In this document: piece after piece, positions 1 through 9,254 of the stretch
Numbering within the stretch: the first letter of the stretch is position 1
How the letters are laid out: each line of letters opens with the position of its first letter
The notes under the pieces: model-generated
What the model was told of the DNA's origin: nothing
Database searches by the model: none
What the model saw: the letters and a program-made list of their open reading frames with translations, nothing else
Program-made: the position numbers and the translations under genes
Source of the DNA: Clostridium cavendishii DSM 21758
GTDB lineage: Bacteria > Bacillota > Clostridia > Clostridiales > Clostridiaceae
DNA: 64,000 bases
Direction of reading: 5' to 3'
Assembly (NCBI RefSeq): GCF_900141845.1
Contig: NZ_FQZB01000011.1
Coordinates: 204,249 to 268,248, forward strand

Positions 1-506
1 AAAGAATTAAGCGGTATAGATAACCCTTTCCCTTTATACTTTATATAACTTTCTTTTAACGTCCAAAGATCATAAAAATAGCTTATTTGTTTTTCTAATT
101 GTTTACTCATCAAATCTTCATATTCAATTTTTGAAAAAAATCGTTTTGCAATATCTAAATCAATAGGCTTTATTTTCTCAATATCTATGCCAACTTCTTT
201 ATTACTTATAGCACATACTACCCAATTTTCAGAATGAGATATATTAAAATAAAAATTAGGTGGATTTTTCAAAAATGATTTTCCAAACTTATTATAAATA
301 AATATTAAATTTTTATTGTTACAATTAGTTTTTTGACATGCCAAATATCTTACAAGTATATCGGCAAATAATGTTCTCTTTGAGTCCTCTATAAAACGAA
401 ATCTCCTTATTCTTTCACATTTATCTTTAGAAACAAGTAAAAGTAATTTTTCATACATTTCTTCATCTATAGATTCATCAATTCTAATTGCATATATCTC
501 TATCAT
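1..506 (-). CDS. Sfp-type 4'-phosphopantetheinyl transferase, cut by window edge
   Basis: Read leftward from an ATG at 504-506, the frame is open for 168 codons and runs off the left edge, so the C-terminus is missing. Sfp-family enzymes move the phosphopantetheine arm of CoA onto carrier domains of NRPS, PKS or fatty acid synthase. The family signatures are visible: FNISHSENWVVCAI, then VGIDIEKI (Mg/CoA-binding Asp and Glu), then WTLKESYIKYKGKGL. No disruption is seen. It is a plausible partner for the NRPS carrier domain encoded at about 10.8 kb, and it is the only intact PPTase visible; a second copy at 18 kb is decayed. It is separated from carB by about 1.1 kb without genes. Family assignment is firm. 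The substrate (NRPS, or AcpP as the housekeeping target) is inferred. Confidence 0.93.
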   Translation of the reverse strand, partial: MIEIYAIRIDESIDEEMYEKLLLLVSKDKCERIRRFRFIEDSKRTLFADILVRYLACQKTNCNNKNLIFIYNKFGKSFLKNPPNFYFNISHSENWVVCAISNKEVGIDIEKIKPIDLDIAKRFFSKIEYEDLMSKQLEKQISYFYDLWTLKESYIKYKGKGLSIPLNS

Positions 507-1637
507 TTAATTACCCCATTTAATATCTTTCATCATTTTTGAATAAACTTCCTTTCCATACAAAAATCATTTATATTCTCTATACCCCATTAATACATTT
601 TTATAGATTATTTTTTAATACTTCTTCATTTAAGAATCCCAACATCCATCTTAATTTCCAATATTATTTATAAAATTAACTCCTCTTACTTGAATATAAA
701 AGAGGAGTTAATTATTCTAATCTTAAGATAATCTAAAGTTTCACATAAACACTATTAATGCTTAATTAAAGTCCACTTTTCGTTTTTCTCAATATTATTA
801 TATTTATATTTTTAATGAATTCTTTGTTAACTACTTTTGAAATAATATTTTTTAATTCATTTTTATTAATTCAAAAATTAAAATAATTTTTTACCATATA
901 TTTTAATCATATACTTTAGTTAACATATGTTTTTTATTATTAAACTACAATAATAAAAAATAAGTATCAACTCAGTTTTATATCTTTTTGAAAGTTTCTC
1001 TTATTTTTTGCATAGCTTCGCCCTTTCACTTATCCTAATTAATAAGCTAAAAACCTTTTCTTCTATGTTCCTTAACAGTAATCAACGTGACCCAGCAACG
1101 ATTAATAACTAATAAGTGCTTTTTTGTCATTTCTATTGTAATAATATGTATTATTATATTATTATTATACATATTTTTTGGTTTTTTGTAAATATATTGT
1201 CAAATATTAATTTAATTTATTTTTTAGAATATATTGTATAACAATTAAATATGATGTATAATTTTATATTTTTTCCATTATAATATACAATATATAATAT
1301 ATATGTATTTTTTATATTTATCTAAACATAGATACTTATTTCTTTCAAAGACTAATTACATAAAAGAAGGGCCTTAATAATGGTGAGAACAATAATCCAA
1401 GTATCTACACTAAATAGTTATATGATAAAAAAATTAATTTATTTGTAAAATATACTAAATTTTTATTAAATACTATAACATTAAATAATTGGGCTTATAC
1501 CAGAAAATCCACAGTATACGTTAATTTTAAAATTCAAACTTATATCTATGTCAAATTTAATCTTAACTAACTTAGCCATCAATAATTTTCATATTATTTC
1601 TTCAAACCTCTTTACATTATAGTAATATCTACATTAT
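507..1637. other. Gene-less AT-rich stretch of 1.1 kb
   Basis: No open frame with a ribosome binding site was found. Most of it is very AT-rich. An island at about 965-1130 has higher complexity. Read on the minus strand it gives short peptide-like stretches (for example KKHLLVINRCWVTLITVKEH) interrupted by several stops, so it may be a decayed gene or a structured RNA. I could not match it to a family. A perfect hairpin at 674-713 is listed separately. Confidence 0.6.
674..713. terminator. Perfect 14-bp inverted repeat, possible terminator
   Basis: AATTAACTCCTCTT (674-687) is the exact reverse complement of 700-713, with a 12-nt loop. No strong T-run follows on either strand, so a terminator role is uncertain. 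It lies between carB and the PPTase and could end a leftward transcript before the PPTase promoter. Confidence 0.45.
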
Positions 1638-4600
1638 TCATAAATTTTTAACTTTCAAATTTTTAGAACTAATATTTCTACTTTTTATTTTCACAATACT
1701 ATATAACATATCTAATGACGTTATCAGCTGAATATTATGTTCTACTGCAGATCTTCTTACTTTAAATCCCTCTCTTGTTGAGTCGTTTCCCTTTGTTGGA
1801 GTGTTCACAACAAGGTCAATCTTCCCACTTTCTATAACTTCTAATATATTTGGATTTCCATCCTTTATTTTTCTTACTACCTCTACATCTATTCCTCTTT
1901 CTTTAATCATATTAGCTGTTCCTTCTGTAGCTACGAAAGTGTATCCTAAATTACTTAAATCTTCAGCTATTTCAATAAATTCTTCTTTATCATTATTGCT
2001 TATAGTCGCTAAAATCCTCTTGCTCTTCTTCGTAAAATATATTCCTGCTCCTACAAAACCCTTAAATAACGCCTCTTCAACAGTGCGTCCTATCCCTAAA
2101 ACTTCCCCCGTTGATTTCATCTCTGGTCCTAAACTTACTTCAACCATTGATAATTTATTAGTTGAGAACACTGGAACCTTAACTGATACAAGTTCTGGCT
2201 CTTTGTATATATCAATGCCATAGTCCAAATCTATTAGTTTGTATCCCATAATAACCTTTGTTGCTATATCAACTATAGGTATTCCTGAAACTTTACTTAT
2301 ATAAGGCACTGTTCTACTTGCCCTTGGGTTAACTTCTATTACATACAGGTCTCCCTTAAACTCTATAAACTGAATATTTACCATCCCTATAACATTTAGT
2401 TCTAAGGCAAGTTTCCTTGAGTAATCTAAAACTTTATCTCTTATTTCCTTGTTTATAGTTTGAGGAGGATATATTGTTGATGAATCTCCAGAATGTATAC
2501 CAGCTCTATCTAAATGTTCCATTATTCCAGGTATTAGTATGTTCTCTCCATCACATATTGCATCAACTTCTATCTCCTTCCCTAGTAGGTATCTATCTAT
2601 AAGAACTGGGTTCTTACAATCTCTTACGAAGGAATCTTCTAGATACTCTTTTAATTCTTTTTCACCATAAGTTATCTCCATACCTTGACCCCCTAATACA
2701 TAAGATGGTCTAACCAGTACTGGATATCCTAACTTCTGTACCTCCATCAAGCCTTCTTCCGTACTCCAAACAGCTTTTCCTTTTGGTCTATTTAAGTTTA
2801 GCTTTTCTAATATTTCTTCAAACTTCTCCCTGTCTTCTGCCTCATCTATGTACTTTGGAAGAGTTCCAATTATAGGTATATTTTTATGTTCTAAGAATTT
2901 AGCAAGCTTTATAGCTGTTTGACCTCCAAATTGAAGAATTACTCCTAATGGTTTTTCCTTTTCTATTATATTTAATATATCTTCTTTAGTTAGTGGTTCA
3001 AAATAAAGTCTATCTGATATATCAAAGTCAGTTGATACTGTTTCTGGGTTATTGTTTATTATTATTGTTTCTATCCCCATTTTTCTTAGTGATTTTATAC
3101 AATGAACTGAAGCATAGTCAAACTCTATTCCTTGACCTATTCTTATAGGCCCTGATCCTATAACTATTACTTTCTTTTTATTGCTAAATTCAACCTCATC
3201 TTTTACTCCATAAGCTGAGTAAAAATATGGAGAAACTGCTTCAAATTCTCCACCACAAGTATCAACCATGTTGTATCCTGGCTTTATGTTCCATATATGT
3301 CTTAACTCACATACACTTTCTGGACTTACTCTTAAAAAGTCTGCTATAGCTTTATCCGAGAATCCTTTTTTCTTTAGCTCAAATAGCCATTCTTTATTCA
3401 AGCTATCTATTGTTGAGTCTTTTAATCTTTCTTCTTGCTCAACTATATATTTAATCTTCTCTCCAAAAAATCTATCTACACCTGCTATTTCAACTACCTT
3501 TTCTAGCGAATGGCCTCTCCTTATCATTTCAGCTAAGACAAATAACCGCTCATCATCTGGAATCATAACCCTTTCCTTTAACTTTTCTAAGCTTAAGCTT
3601 CTTACTTCCTTATGTTCTAAAGAATATTGTCCTATTTCTAATGAACGAACTCCTTTTAAAAGTGCCGCTTCAAAATTAGAGCCTATTGCCATAACTTCAC
3701 CTGTTGCCATCATCTTTGTTCCAAGAATTCTATTTGCTTTCTTAAACTTATCAAACGGCCATTTTGGTATCTTTACAACCACATAATCTAATGTAGGTTC
3801 GAAACATGCATATGTCTTTCCTGTTACTGCATTCTTTATTTCATCTAAGTTATATCCTAATGCAATCTTTGCAGCAACCTTTGCTATTGGATATCCTGTT
3901 GCCTTTGATGCAAGAGCTGATGATCTTGAAACTCTTGGGTTTATTTCTATGACTTCATATTTAAAACTTGTTGGATGTAAAGCAAATTGAACGTTACATC
4001 CACCCTCTATGCCTATAGAGTTTATTATATCTATTGATGCCGTTCTAAGCATTTGATATTCCTTATCTGAAAGTGTTTGTGATGGTGCTACAACTATTGA
4101 GTCACCAGTATGAACTCCAACTGGGTCTATATTTTCCATGTTACATATCGTGATACAGTTTCCTTGACCATCTCTTATAACTTCATACTCTACTTCTTTC
4201 CAACCCTTAACACTCTTTTCAAGTAGAACTTGACCAACAGGACTTAAGTTTAATCCACTGGCTAATATTTCCTCTAAAGTTTCCTTGTTTTCTGTTATTC
4301 CTCCACCAGTTCCCCCTAGTGTATAAGCTGGTCTAACTATAACAGGATATCCTATAACTTCTGCAAATTCTAATCCTGACTTTAAATCAATTACTATCTT
4401 TGATTCTATTATAGGTTGACCTATTTGTTCCATAACTTGTTTGAATAACTTTCTATCTTCACCTTTTTTTATTGACTCTATAGACGTTCCTATAACTTTA
4501 ACTCCATACTTTTTAAGTATCCCTTTATCATTAAGCTTAACAGTAATGTTTAAGGCGGTTTGTCCACCCATTCCAGCAAGAACACTATCTGGCCTTTCTT

Positions 4601-4838
4601 TTTCTATTATCTTCTCAAGAAATTCAACTGTAAGTGGTTCTATATAAACCTTATTTGCTATTTCTTTATCAGTCATTATTGTAGCTGGGTTAGAGTTCAC
4701 TAACACAACTTCTATTCCCTCTTCCTTTAGAGCACTACATGCTTGAGTTCCTGAATAGTCAAACTCAGCAGCTTGCCCAATTATTATTGGACCTGAACCT
4801 ATAACTAAGACCTTTTTTATATCTTTATTTAATGGCAT
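1638..4838 (-). CDS. carB: Carbamoyl-phosphate synthase, large subunit
   Basis: At 1066 residues this is the normal CarB length. It makes carbamoyl phosphate from bicarbonate, ATP and the ammonia delivered by CarA, for pyrimidine and arginine synthesis. The two homologous ATP-grasp halves are clear: the first opens VLVIGSGPIIIGQAAEFDYS, and the second, from about residue 560, has VIVIGSGPIRIGQGIEFDYA. Both have the glycine-rich loops (GGTGGG, GGQGME) and a final MGS-like allosteric domain from about 940. It is 61 nt downstream of carA and forms carAB. No PyrR-type leader was recognised. The operon follows the peptidase-exporter gene on the same strand without an obvious terminator, so read-through is possible. 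Confidence 0.97.
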   Translation of the reverse strand: MPLNKDIKKVLVIGSGPIIIGQAAEFDYSGTQACSALKEEGIEVVLVNSNPATIMTDKEIANKVYIEPLTVEFLEKIIEKERPDSVLAGMGGQTALNITVKLNDKGILKKYGVKVIGTSIESIKKGEDRKLFKQVMEQIGQPIIESKIVIDLKSGLEFAEVIGYPVIVRPAYTLGGTGGGITENKETLEEILASGLNLSPVGQVLLEKSVKGWKEVEYEVIRDGQGNCITICNMENIDPVGVHTGDSIVVAPSQTLSDKEYQMLRTASIDIINSIGIEGGCNVQFALHPTSFKYEVIEINPRVSRSSALASKATGYPIAKVAAKIALGYNLDEIKNAVTGKTYACFEPTLDYVVVKIPKWPFDKFKKANRILGTKMMATGEVMAIGSNFEAALLKGVRSLEIGQYSLEHKEVRSLSLEKLKERVMIPDDERLFVLAEMIRRGHSLEKVVEIAGVDRFFGEKIKYIVEQEERLKDSTIDSLNKEWLFELKKKGFSDKAIADFLRVSPESVCELRHIWNIKPGYNMVDTCGGEFEAVSPYFYSAYGVKDEVEFSNKKKVIVIGSGPIRIGQGIEFDYASVHCIKSLRKMGIETIIINNNPETVSTDFDISDRLYFEPLTKEDILNIIEKEKPLGVILQFGGQTAIKLAKFLEHKNIPIIGTLPKYIDEAEDREKFEEILEKLNLNRPKGKAVWSTEEGLMEVQKLGYPVLVRPSYVLGGQGMEITYGEKELKEYLEDSFVRDCKNPVLIDRYLLGKEIEVDAICDGENILIPGIMEHLDRAGIHSGDSSTIYPPQTINKEIRDKVLDYSRKLALELNVIGMVNIQFIEFKGDLYVIEVNPRASRTVPYISKVSGIPIVDIATKVIMGYKLIDLDYGIDIYKEPELVSVKVPVFSTNKLSMVEVSLGPEMKSTGEVLGIGRTVEEALFKGFVGAGIYFTKKSKRILATISNNDKEEFIEIAEDLSNLGYTFVATEGTANMIKERGIDVEVVRKIKDGNPNILEVIESGKIDLVVNTPTKGNDSTREGFKVRRSAVEHNIQLITSLDMLYSIVKIKSRNISSKNLKVKNL

Positions 4839-4899
4839 ATTAACAATCTCCCTTCAATATTCTTATCTTCTCTAATTTTTTAACTAACGTAATGCTAAT

Positions 4900-5949
4900 T
4901 TATTTAATTAAAGCTAAGAATTTATCAAACAAGTAGTTACTTTCTTTGGGTCCCGGACATGCTTCTGGGTGAAATTGTACGCTGAATATAGATAATTCTT
5001 TATGTCTCATACCTTCAACTGTTCCATCATTAACATTTAAGTGTGTTATTTCCATCATTTTTGGTATTTTAGTAACTACATATCCATGATTTTGTGAAGT
5101 TACATATATTTTATTTTCTTCCAAGTCCTTTACTGGATGGTTAACACCTCTGTGACCAAACTTTAATTTTCCAGTATTACCACCTAAAGCCAACGCTAAA
5201 AGTTGATGTCCTAGACATATTCCTCCTATAGGTTTCTTTCCTATAAGCTGCTTTATAGTTTCTATAACTTCTCCTAAATCTTCCGGGTCTCCAGGTCCAT
5301 TTGATAAAAACACTAAATCTGGGCTTAATCTCAATATTTCTTCACTACTTGTTAGTGCTGGAAGCACTGTTAATTTACAATTTCTCTTTTTGAAACTTCT
5401 AATGATATTTTCTTTTACTCCAAAATCCAATATAGCAACATGCTTTCCTTCTCCCTCTAAAACATAAGCTTCCTTTGTAGAAACTATTTTTACTGCTTCT
5501 TTGTTCGAGAATTTACTTATTAAGCTTCTAGCATCTTCCTCATATAAGTCTTTTGTTGTTATTATACCTTTCATAGTTCCATAATTTCTTAAAACTTTAG
5601 TTAATGCTCTTGTATCTATTTCCTCAAGTCCCATTACTTTGTTTTCTTTAAGATATGCATCTAATGACAATTCATGTCTCCAATTACTTGGTATATTACA
5701 TTTTTCTCTTACTATAAAACCTTTAACTTTTAGACTTTTCGATTCTAAATCTTCTAAGTTTAATCCATAATTACCTATTAGGGGATAGGTCATAGTAACT
5801 ATCTGACCATAATATGATGGATCTGTTAGTATTTCTTGGTATCCAGTCATTCCTGTGTTGAAAACTACTTCTCCTACAGTGTCTTTTAGATATCCAAATA
5901 CTTTTCCTTCAAACACCATACCATTTTCTAATATTAACTTCCCAACCAT
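4900..5949 (-). CDS. carA: Carbamoyl-phosphate synthase, small (glutaminase) subunit
   Basis: CarA hydrolyses glutamine and passes ammonia to CarB. The N-terminal CPSase small domain (GMVFEGKVFGY, TGMTGYQEILTDPSYYGQIV) is followed by a class I glutamine amidotransferase with nucleophile motif GGICLGHQLLALALGG and catalytic His/Glu in QFHPEACPGP. I start at the ATG at 5947-5949 (MVGKLIL), because an AGGAGGA site sits 8 nt upstream; an upstream ATG at 5973 in the same frame has no such site and would add 8 residues. It is 112 nt downstream of the peptidase-exporter gene. Confidence 0.96.
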   Translation of the reverse strand: MVGKLILENGMVFEGKVFGYLKDTVGEVVFNTGMTGYQEILTDPSYYGQIVTMTYPLIGNYGLNLEDLESKSLKVKGFIVREKCNIPSNWRHELSLDAYLKENKVMGLEEIDTRALTKVLRNYGTMKGIITTKDLYEEDARSLISKFSNKEAVKIVSTKEAYVLEGEGKHVAILDFGVKENIIRSFKKRNCKLTVLPALTSSEEILRLSPDLVFLSNGPGDPEDLGEVIETIKQLIGKKPIGGICLGHQLLALALGGNTGKLKFGHRGVNHPVKDLEENKIYVTSQNHGYVVTKIPKMMEITHLNVNDGTVEGMRHKELSIFSVQFHPEACPGPKESNYLFDKFLALIK

Positions 5950-6061
5950 AAATACATCCTCCTGCACAAACAAACTAATAAATCATATACTCTCCATTAA
6001 ATATTCTTCATAATATTTTTTATTAATATGTATTATCGTTATAATCTTAAAATTTATCAAA

Positions 6062-9000
6062 TCAATACAACTTTCCCATCCCCATCTTTATAACCTTATC
6101 AGCTGAACTAAAATATTGCTCATCATGTGTTATTGCTATAACACATCTTCCCCTTTCTTTAAGCTCTGGGAGTAGGGTATTGTAGAAAAACAACCTAAAT
6201 TCTGGATCTTGGTCTGCTGCCCATTCATCAAATAAGTATATAGGCTTGTCTTCTAAATATGATATAAGTAATGCTAATCTCTTTTTCTGACCTGTTGATA
6301 ATTTAGTTGTACTAAATTTTCCGTCTTCAATTTTAACTTTTTTATCAAGCTGTAACACTTCTAAATATTTCTGAATTTCTTCTTCTTTCCTTTGCCATTC
6401 TATACCATATAACTTATCAAACAAATAAAAATCTGAAAAAATAGTAGTATAATTCTCACTCAATTTTTTCGGTTCCAACTTATTTCCATCTAAAGTTATA
6501 TATCCTTTAGTTTCTTCATATAATCCAGTTAATAACTTAGCTAAAGTTGACTTACCACTACCATTCCCACCTGTTATAAATGTTATTTCTCCAGACATAA
6601 AAGAATGACTTATTGGTCCAATTCTAAAGCCTTTACCATCTTCTTTTTCGTATTCATATTCTATCTCATGTAATTGAAGTTTGAAGTTATCTTTCATAGA
6701 ATCATTCTCGCTAACTAAATCACCATTGTCTAAAACATACAGTTCGTTAATTAAACTATTAATTCTCTTTAAACTTATTCTAACTTCTATAGCAGTAGGT
6801 ATAGTATCTAATATTCCATGAACAGGTCCTGTCATATACAAAAGTATGAAAACATAACTTGCTACGCTTATGCTTTCTAAATTCTTTAAAATTAATGGGA
6901 AAATCAATGCTATAGCTCCTATTGCAAGGGTAAACAATAGTTCACCTATTACAAACATATTTGCAAAAGCTAATGATGATTTTCCTCTTTCAGTTTTATA
7001 TTTTTTGCAGGTGCTTTTCATATCTTCTTGGAACTCATACTTTTTCTTTTTATTAAGACTCAGCTCTTTAAACCCACCTATTAGATCATTAATAAATTTA
7101 AAAAATGAGCTTTGAAGATCTCTAGCTTCCTCTCCAATTTTATTTGCATATCTGCCTACTAAATAATAGATACTTGAGATTATTAATATTATTAATAAGG
7201 CTAAGAATAATGCATATATATTTATACATCCTAAATATATAAAACAACATATAAGAGTAACTGTACTTGTAATTCCACTAATTAAAATATTTACGAATCT
7301 ACTCATGGTTTCAGTATCATTATTTAAAGTAGATTGAATTCTTCCTTTTTCAATTTTTTCAAATTTATTATAAGGTGCTTTTAATATATGCTTAACGATT
7401 TCCATTCTTTTTGAGTAAACTATACTATTTGTTATGTCTATTAGCTTTCTTCTTATAATTTTTTGACCATAAACATATAAGATTATTCCTAAAACAAAGT
7501 ATATTAATAGCTTCAATTTCATACTATTATCACTATTTATAGACATATTTATCGTGAAAATTATAAGTGCATTTCCAAATCCACTTGCAATACTTAATAA
7601 TGACAATATTAATAAAGACTTATCATCTTTTTTTTTAAAAAAACTTATTAATAAAGCATATATATACGCTGTCCAAATACTTGTATAAAATAGATACAGA
7701 GCAATTTTTATACTATTAGGAACCCATACAAATACAAAATTCCATGATACTCCTTTATATAAAATATATGGAATTGAATAGATGCAATAGCTTATTCCTA
7801 ATACAAACATTAAAGAAATAAGAATCTTCACAAAACTTTGTACAGATATTCTTGTGAAATTTCTTTCCTTTATTATTATTTCTCTAATTGATTTAACCAT
7901 AAAATACAATGTACTTATTATAACTAAACTTGAAAAACATATAATGAATATAGATATATTATCCACTCTCTTATTAAAATCTCTTATGTTTATATTAGAA
8001 TAATCTTTGCCTTTTAGTATTTCATTAACCACTCTACAAATAAATTGTACATAGTCTGAATTAGTGTTACTTAATACTGCTACTCCAACTTTTTTCTCTG
8101 GTTCAAAGGTTATAAATGAAGAATAATTAGGATTAGCTGCTCCATGTGAAATTCTCCCTCCTATATCTTGATAAATATCCCATCCTGCAGCATATGATGC
8201 TCCATCAATATCAGGTGCAATTGTTCTATTTGGTTCATGTGACCTTTTAACCAAATTATCATCAAAATTAGACTCTTTTGATGTTCCCATCTGAATTTTA
8301 AGCCACTTGGCCATATCTTCACCATTAGTTATGATATATCCTGCTGGCTTATTTCCTCTATAGACTGGGGCATCATAACTTCTTGGTTTCAAAAATTCTA
8401 ACTTGTAACCTGTTGCTATTTCATTAATGACATTTTCATTTTTAAATAAATAAGTATTATTTAATCTAGCAGGTTTCATCACGTTTTCTTCCATATATTT
8501 TTCGTAACTTAATCCTGAAACTTTTTCTATTATTAATCCTAATACATCATAATTTATTGTTGCATATTGGAACTTTTCACCTGGCTTGCTATCAAGCTCT
8601 ATACCAACCAGCGTTTTAACTGTTTGCTCTAATGCATTATCTTCATTTGAAACCGGAATTTTATCTATACTTTTAAAAGGTATTCCACTTGAATGATGTA
8701 GTAATTGTTCTAAAGTTATATTAGTATCTTCTCCTTTGTAATTTATCTTAAACCAAGGTATATACTTAGATACATTTTCATTAAGCTTAACCAATCCATC
8801 TTGTTCCAGCTTTAAAATTCCTAGTGCTGTAAAAGCTTTACTAGTAGATCCTAATTCAAATAATGTTTTATCTGTAACCGGAGTTTTATTCTTAATATCT
8901 GAGTATCCAAAGCCTTTCTGATAAATAGTTCTATCATCCTTTACTATAGTTATGGATAGCCCTGGAATTTTACCATTGTCCATATTTTCTTGTATAAACT

Positions 9001-9136
9001 TTTCTATCTCTATACTTTCATCTTGTGTCAATAAATCTATTGCTCCATTACTTTCTCCAGCAAATACAAATGTTGATGATAGCATTACACTTATAAAAAC
9101 ACTAAATATAACTAATAGTTTATTTATCTTTCTCAT
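6062..9136 (-). CDS. ClbP-type D-asparaginyl peptidase fused to cyclic-peptide ABC exporter
   Basis: About 1024 residues in three parts. First, a signal peptide (1-25) and a serine peptidase of the class C beta-lactamase fold, with S97-T-S-K100 in ELGSTSKAFT, Y191 in KFQYATINYDVLG, and SHGAANPNYSS at 330-340. These and the YDAPVYRGNKPAGYI segment resemble the ClbP/XcnG/ZmaM prodrug peptidases, which remove an N-acyl-D-Asn cap outside the membrane. Second, a three-helix membrane part (about 393-500) with GVSWNFVFVWVPNS, also ClbP-like. Third, an ABC half-exporter of the SyrD/PvdE cyclic-peptide family: helices from about 505, Walker A GGNGSGKST at 856, signature LSTGQKKRLAL at 946, Walker B IYLFDE. 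I start at the ATG at 9134-9136 because AAGGAG lies 11 nt upstream; the ORF can extend to 9157. It sits 118 nt after the D-Asn NRPS, the natural partner. The cleavage specificity is inferred. Confidence 0.9.
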   Translation of the reverse strand: MRKINKLLVIFSVFISVMLSSTFVFAGESNGAIDLLTQDESIEIEKFIQENMDNGKIPGLSITIVKDDRTIYQKGFGYSDIKNKTPVTDKTLFELGSTSKAFTALGILKLEQDGLVKLNENVSKYIPWFKINYKGEDTNITLEQLLHHSSGIPFKSIDKIPVSNEDNALEQTVKTLVGIELDSKPGEKFQYATINYDVLGLIIEKVSGLSYEKYMEENVMKPARLNNTYLFKNENVINEIATGYKLEFLKPRSYDAPVYRGNKPAGYIITNGEDMAKWLKIQMGTSKESNFDDNLVKRSHEPNRTIAPDIDGASYAAGWDIYQDIGGRISHGAANPNYSSFITFEPEKKVGVAVLSNTNSDYVQFICRVVNEILKGKDYSNINIRDFNKRVDNISIFIICFSSLVIISTLYFMVKSIREIIIKERNFTRISVQSFVKILISLMFVLGISYCIYSIPYILYKGVSWNFVFVWVPNSIKIALYLFYTSIWTAYIYALLISFFKKKDDKSLLILSLLSIASGFGNALIIFTINMSINSDNSMKLKLLIYFVLGIILYVYGQKIIRRKLIDITNSIVYSKRMEIVKHILKAPYNKFEKIEKGRIQSTLNNDTETMSRFVNILISGITSTVTLICCFIYLGCINIYALFLALLIILIISSIYYLVGRYANKIGEEARDLQSSFFKFINDLIGGFKELSLNKKKKYEFQEDMKSTCKKYKTERGKSSLAFANMFVIGELLFTLAIGAIALIFPLILKNLESISVASYVFILLYMTGPVHGILDTIPTAIEVRISLKRINSLINELYVLDNGDLVSENDSMKDNFKLQLHEIEYEYEKEDGKGFRIGPISHSFMSGEITFITGGNGSGKSTLAKLLTGLYEETKGYITLDGNKLEPKKLSENYTTIFSDFYLFDKLYGIEWQRKEEEIQKYLEVLQLDKKVKIEDGKFSTTKLSTGQKKRLALLISYLEDKPIYLFDEWAADQDPEFRLFFYNTLLPELKERGRCVIAITHDEQYFSSADKVIKMGMGKLY

Positions 9137-9254
9137 AATACTCATTACTCCTTGCATAATTATTTTCTACTCTCACATACCACTTGAAATAATAGTAGGA
9201 TTTAATTAACTGAACTTTATAATTTAACTATAATCACATCTTAGTATGTAAACA

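Noticed and set aside
1801..3786. Plus-strand open frames inside carB and similar long antisense frames elsewhere
   Set aside because: They lie opposite conserved genes, lack ribosome binding sites and have low-complexity Ser/Ile/Leu-rich translations, typical of shadows of AT-rich genes.
1638..5949. carAB as part of the NRPS cluster
   Set aside because: The genes are ordinary full-length housekeeping carAB. Only their position behind the exporter gene suggests a link, and no carbamoyl transferase is present.
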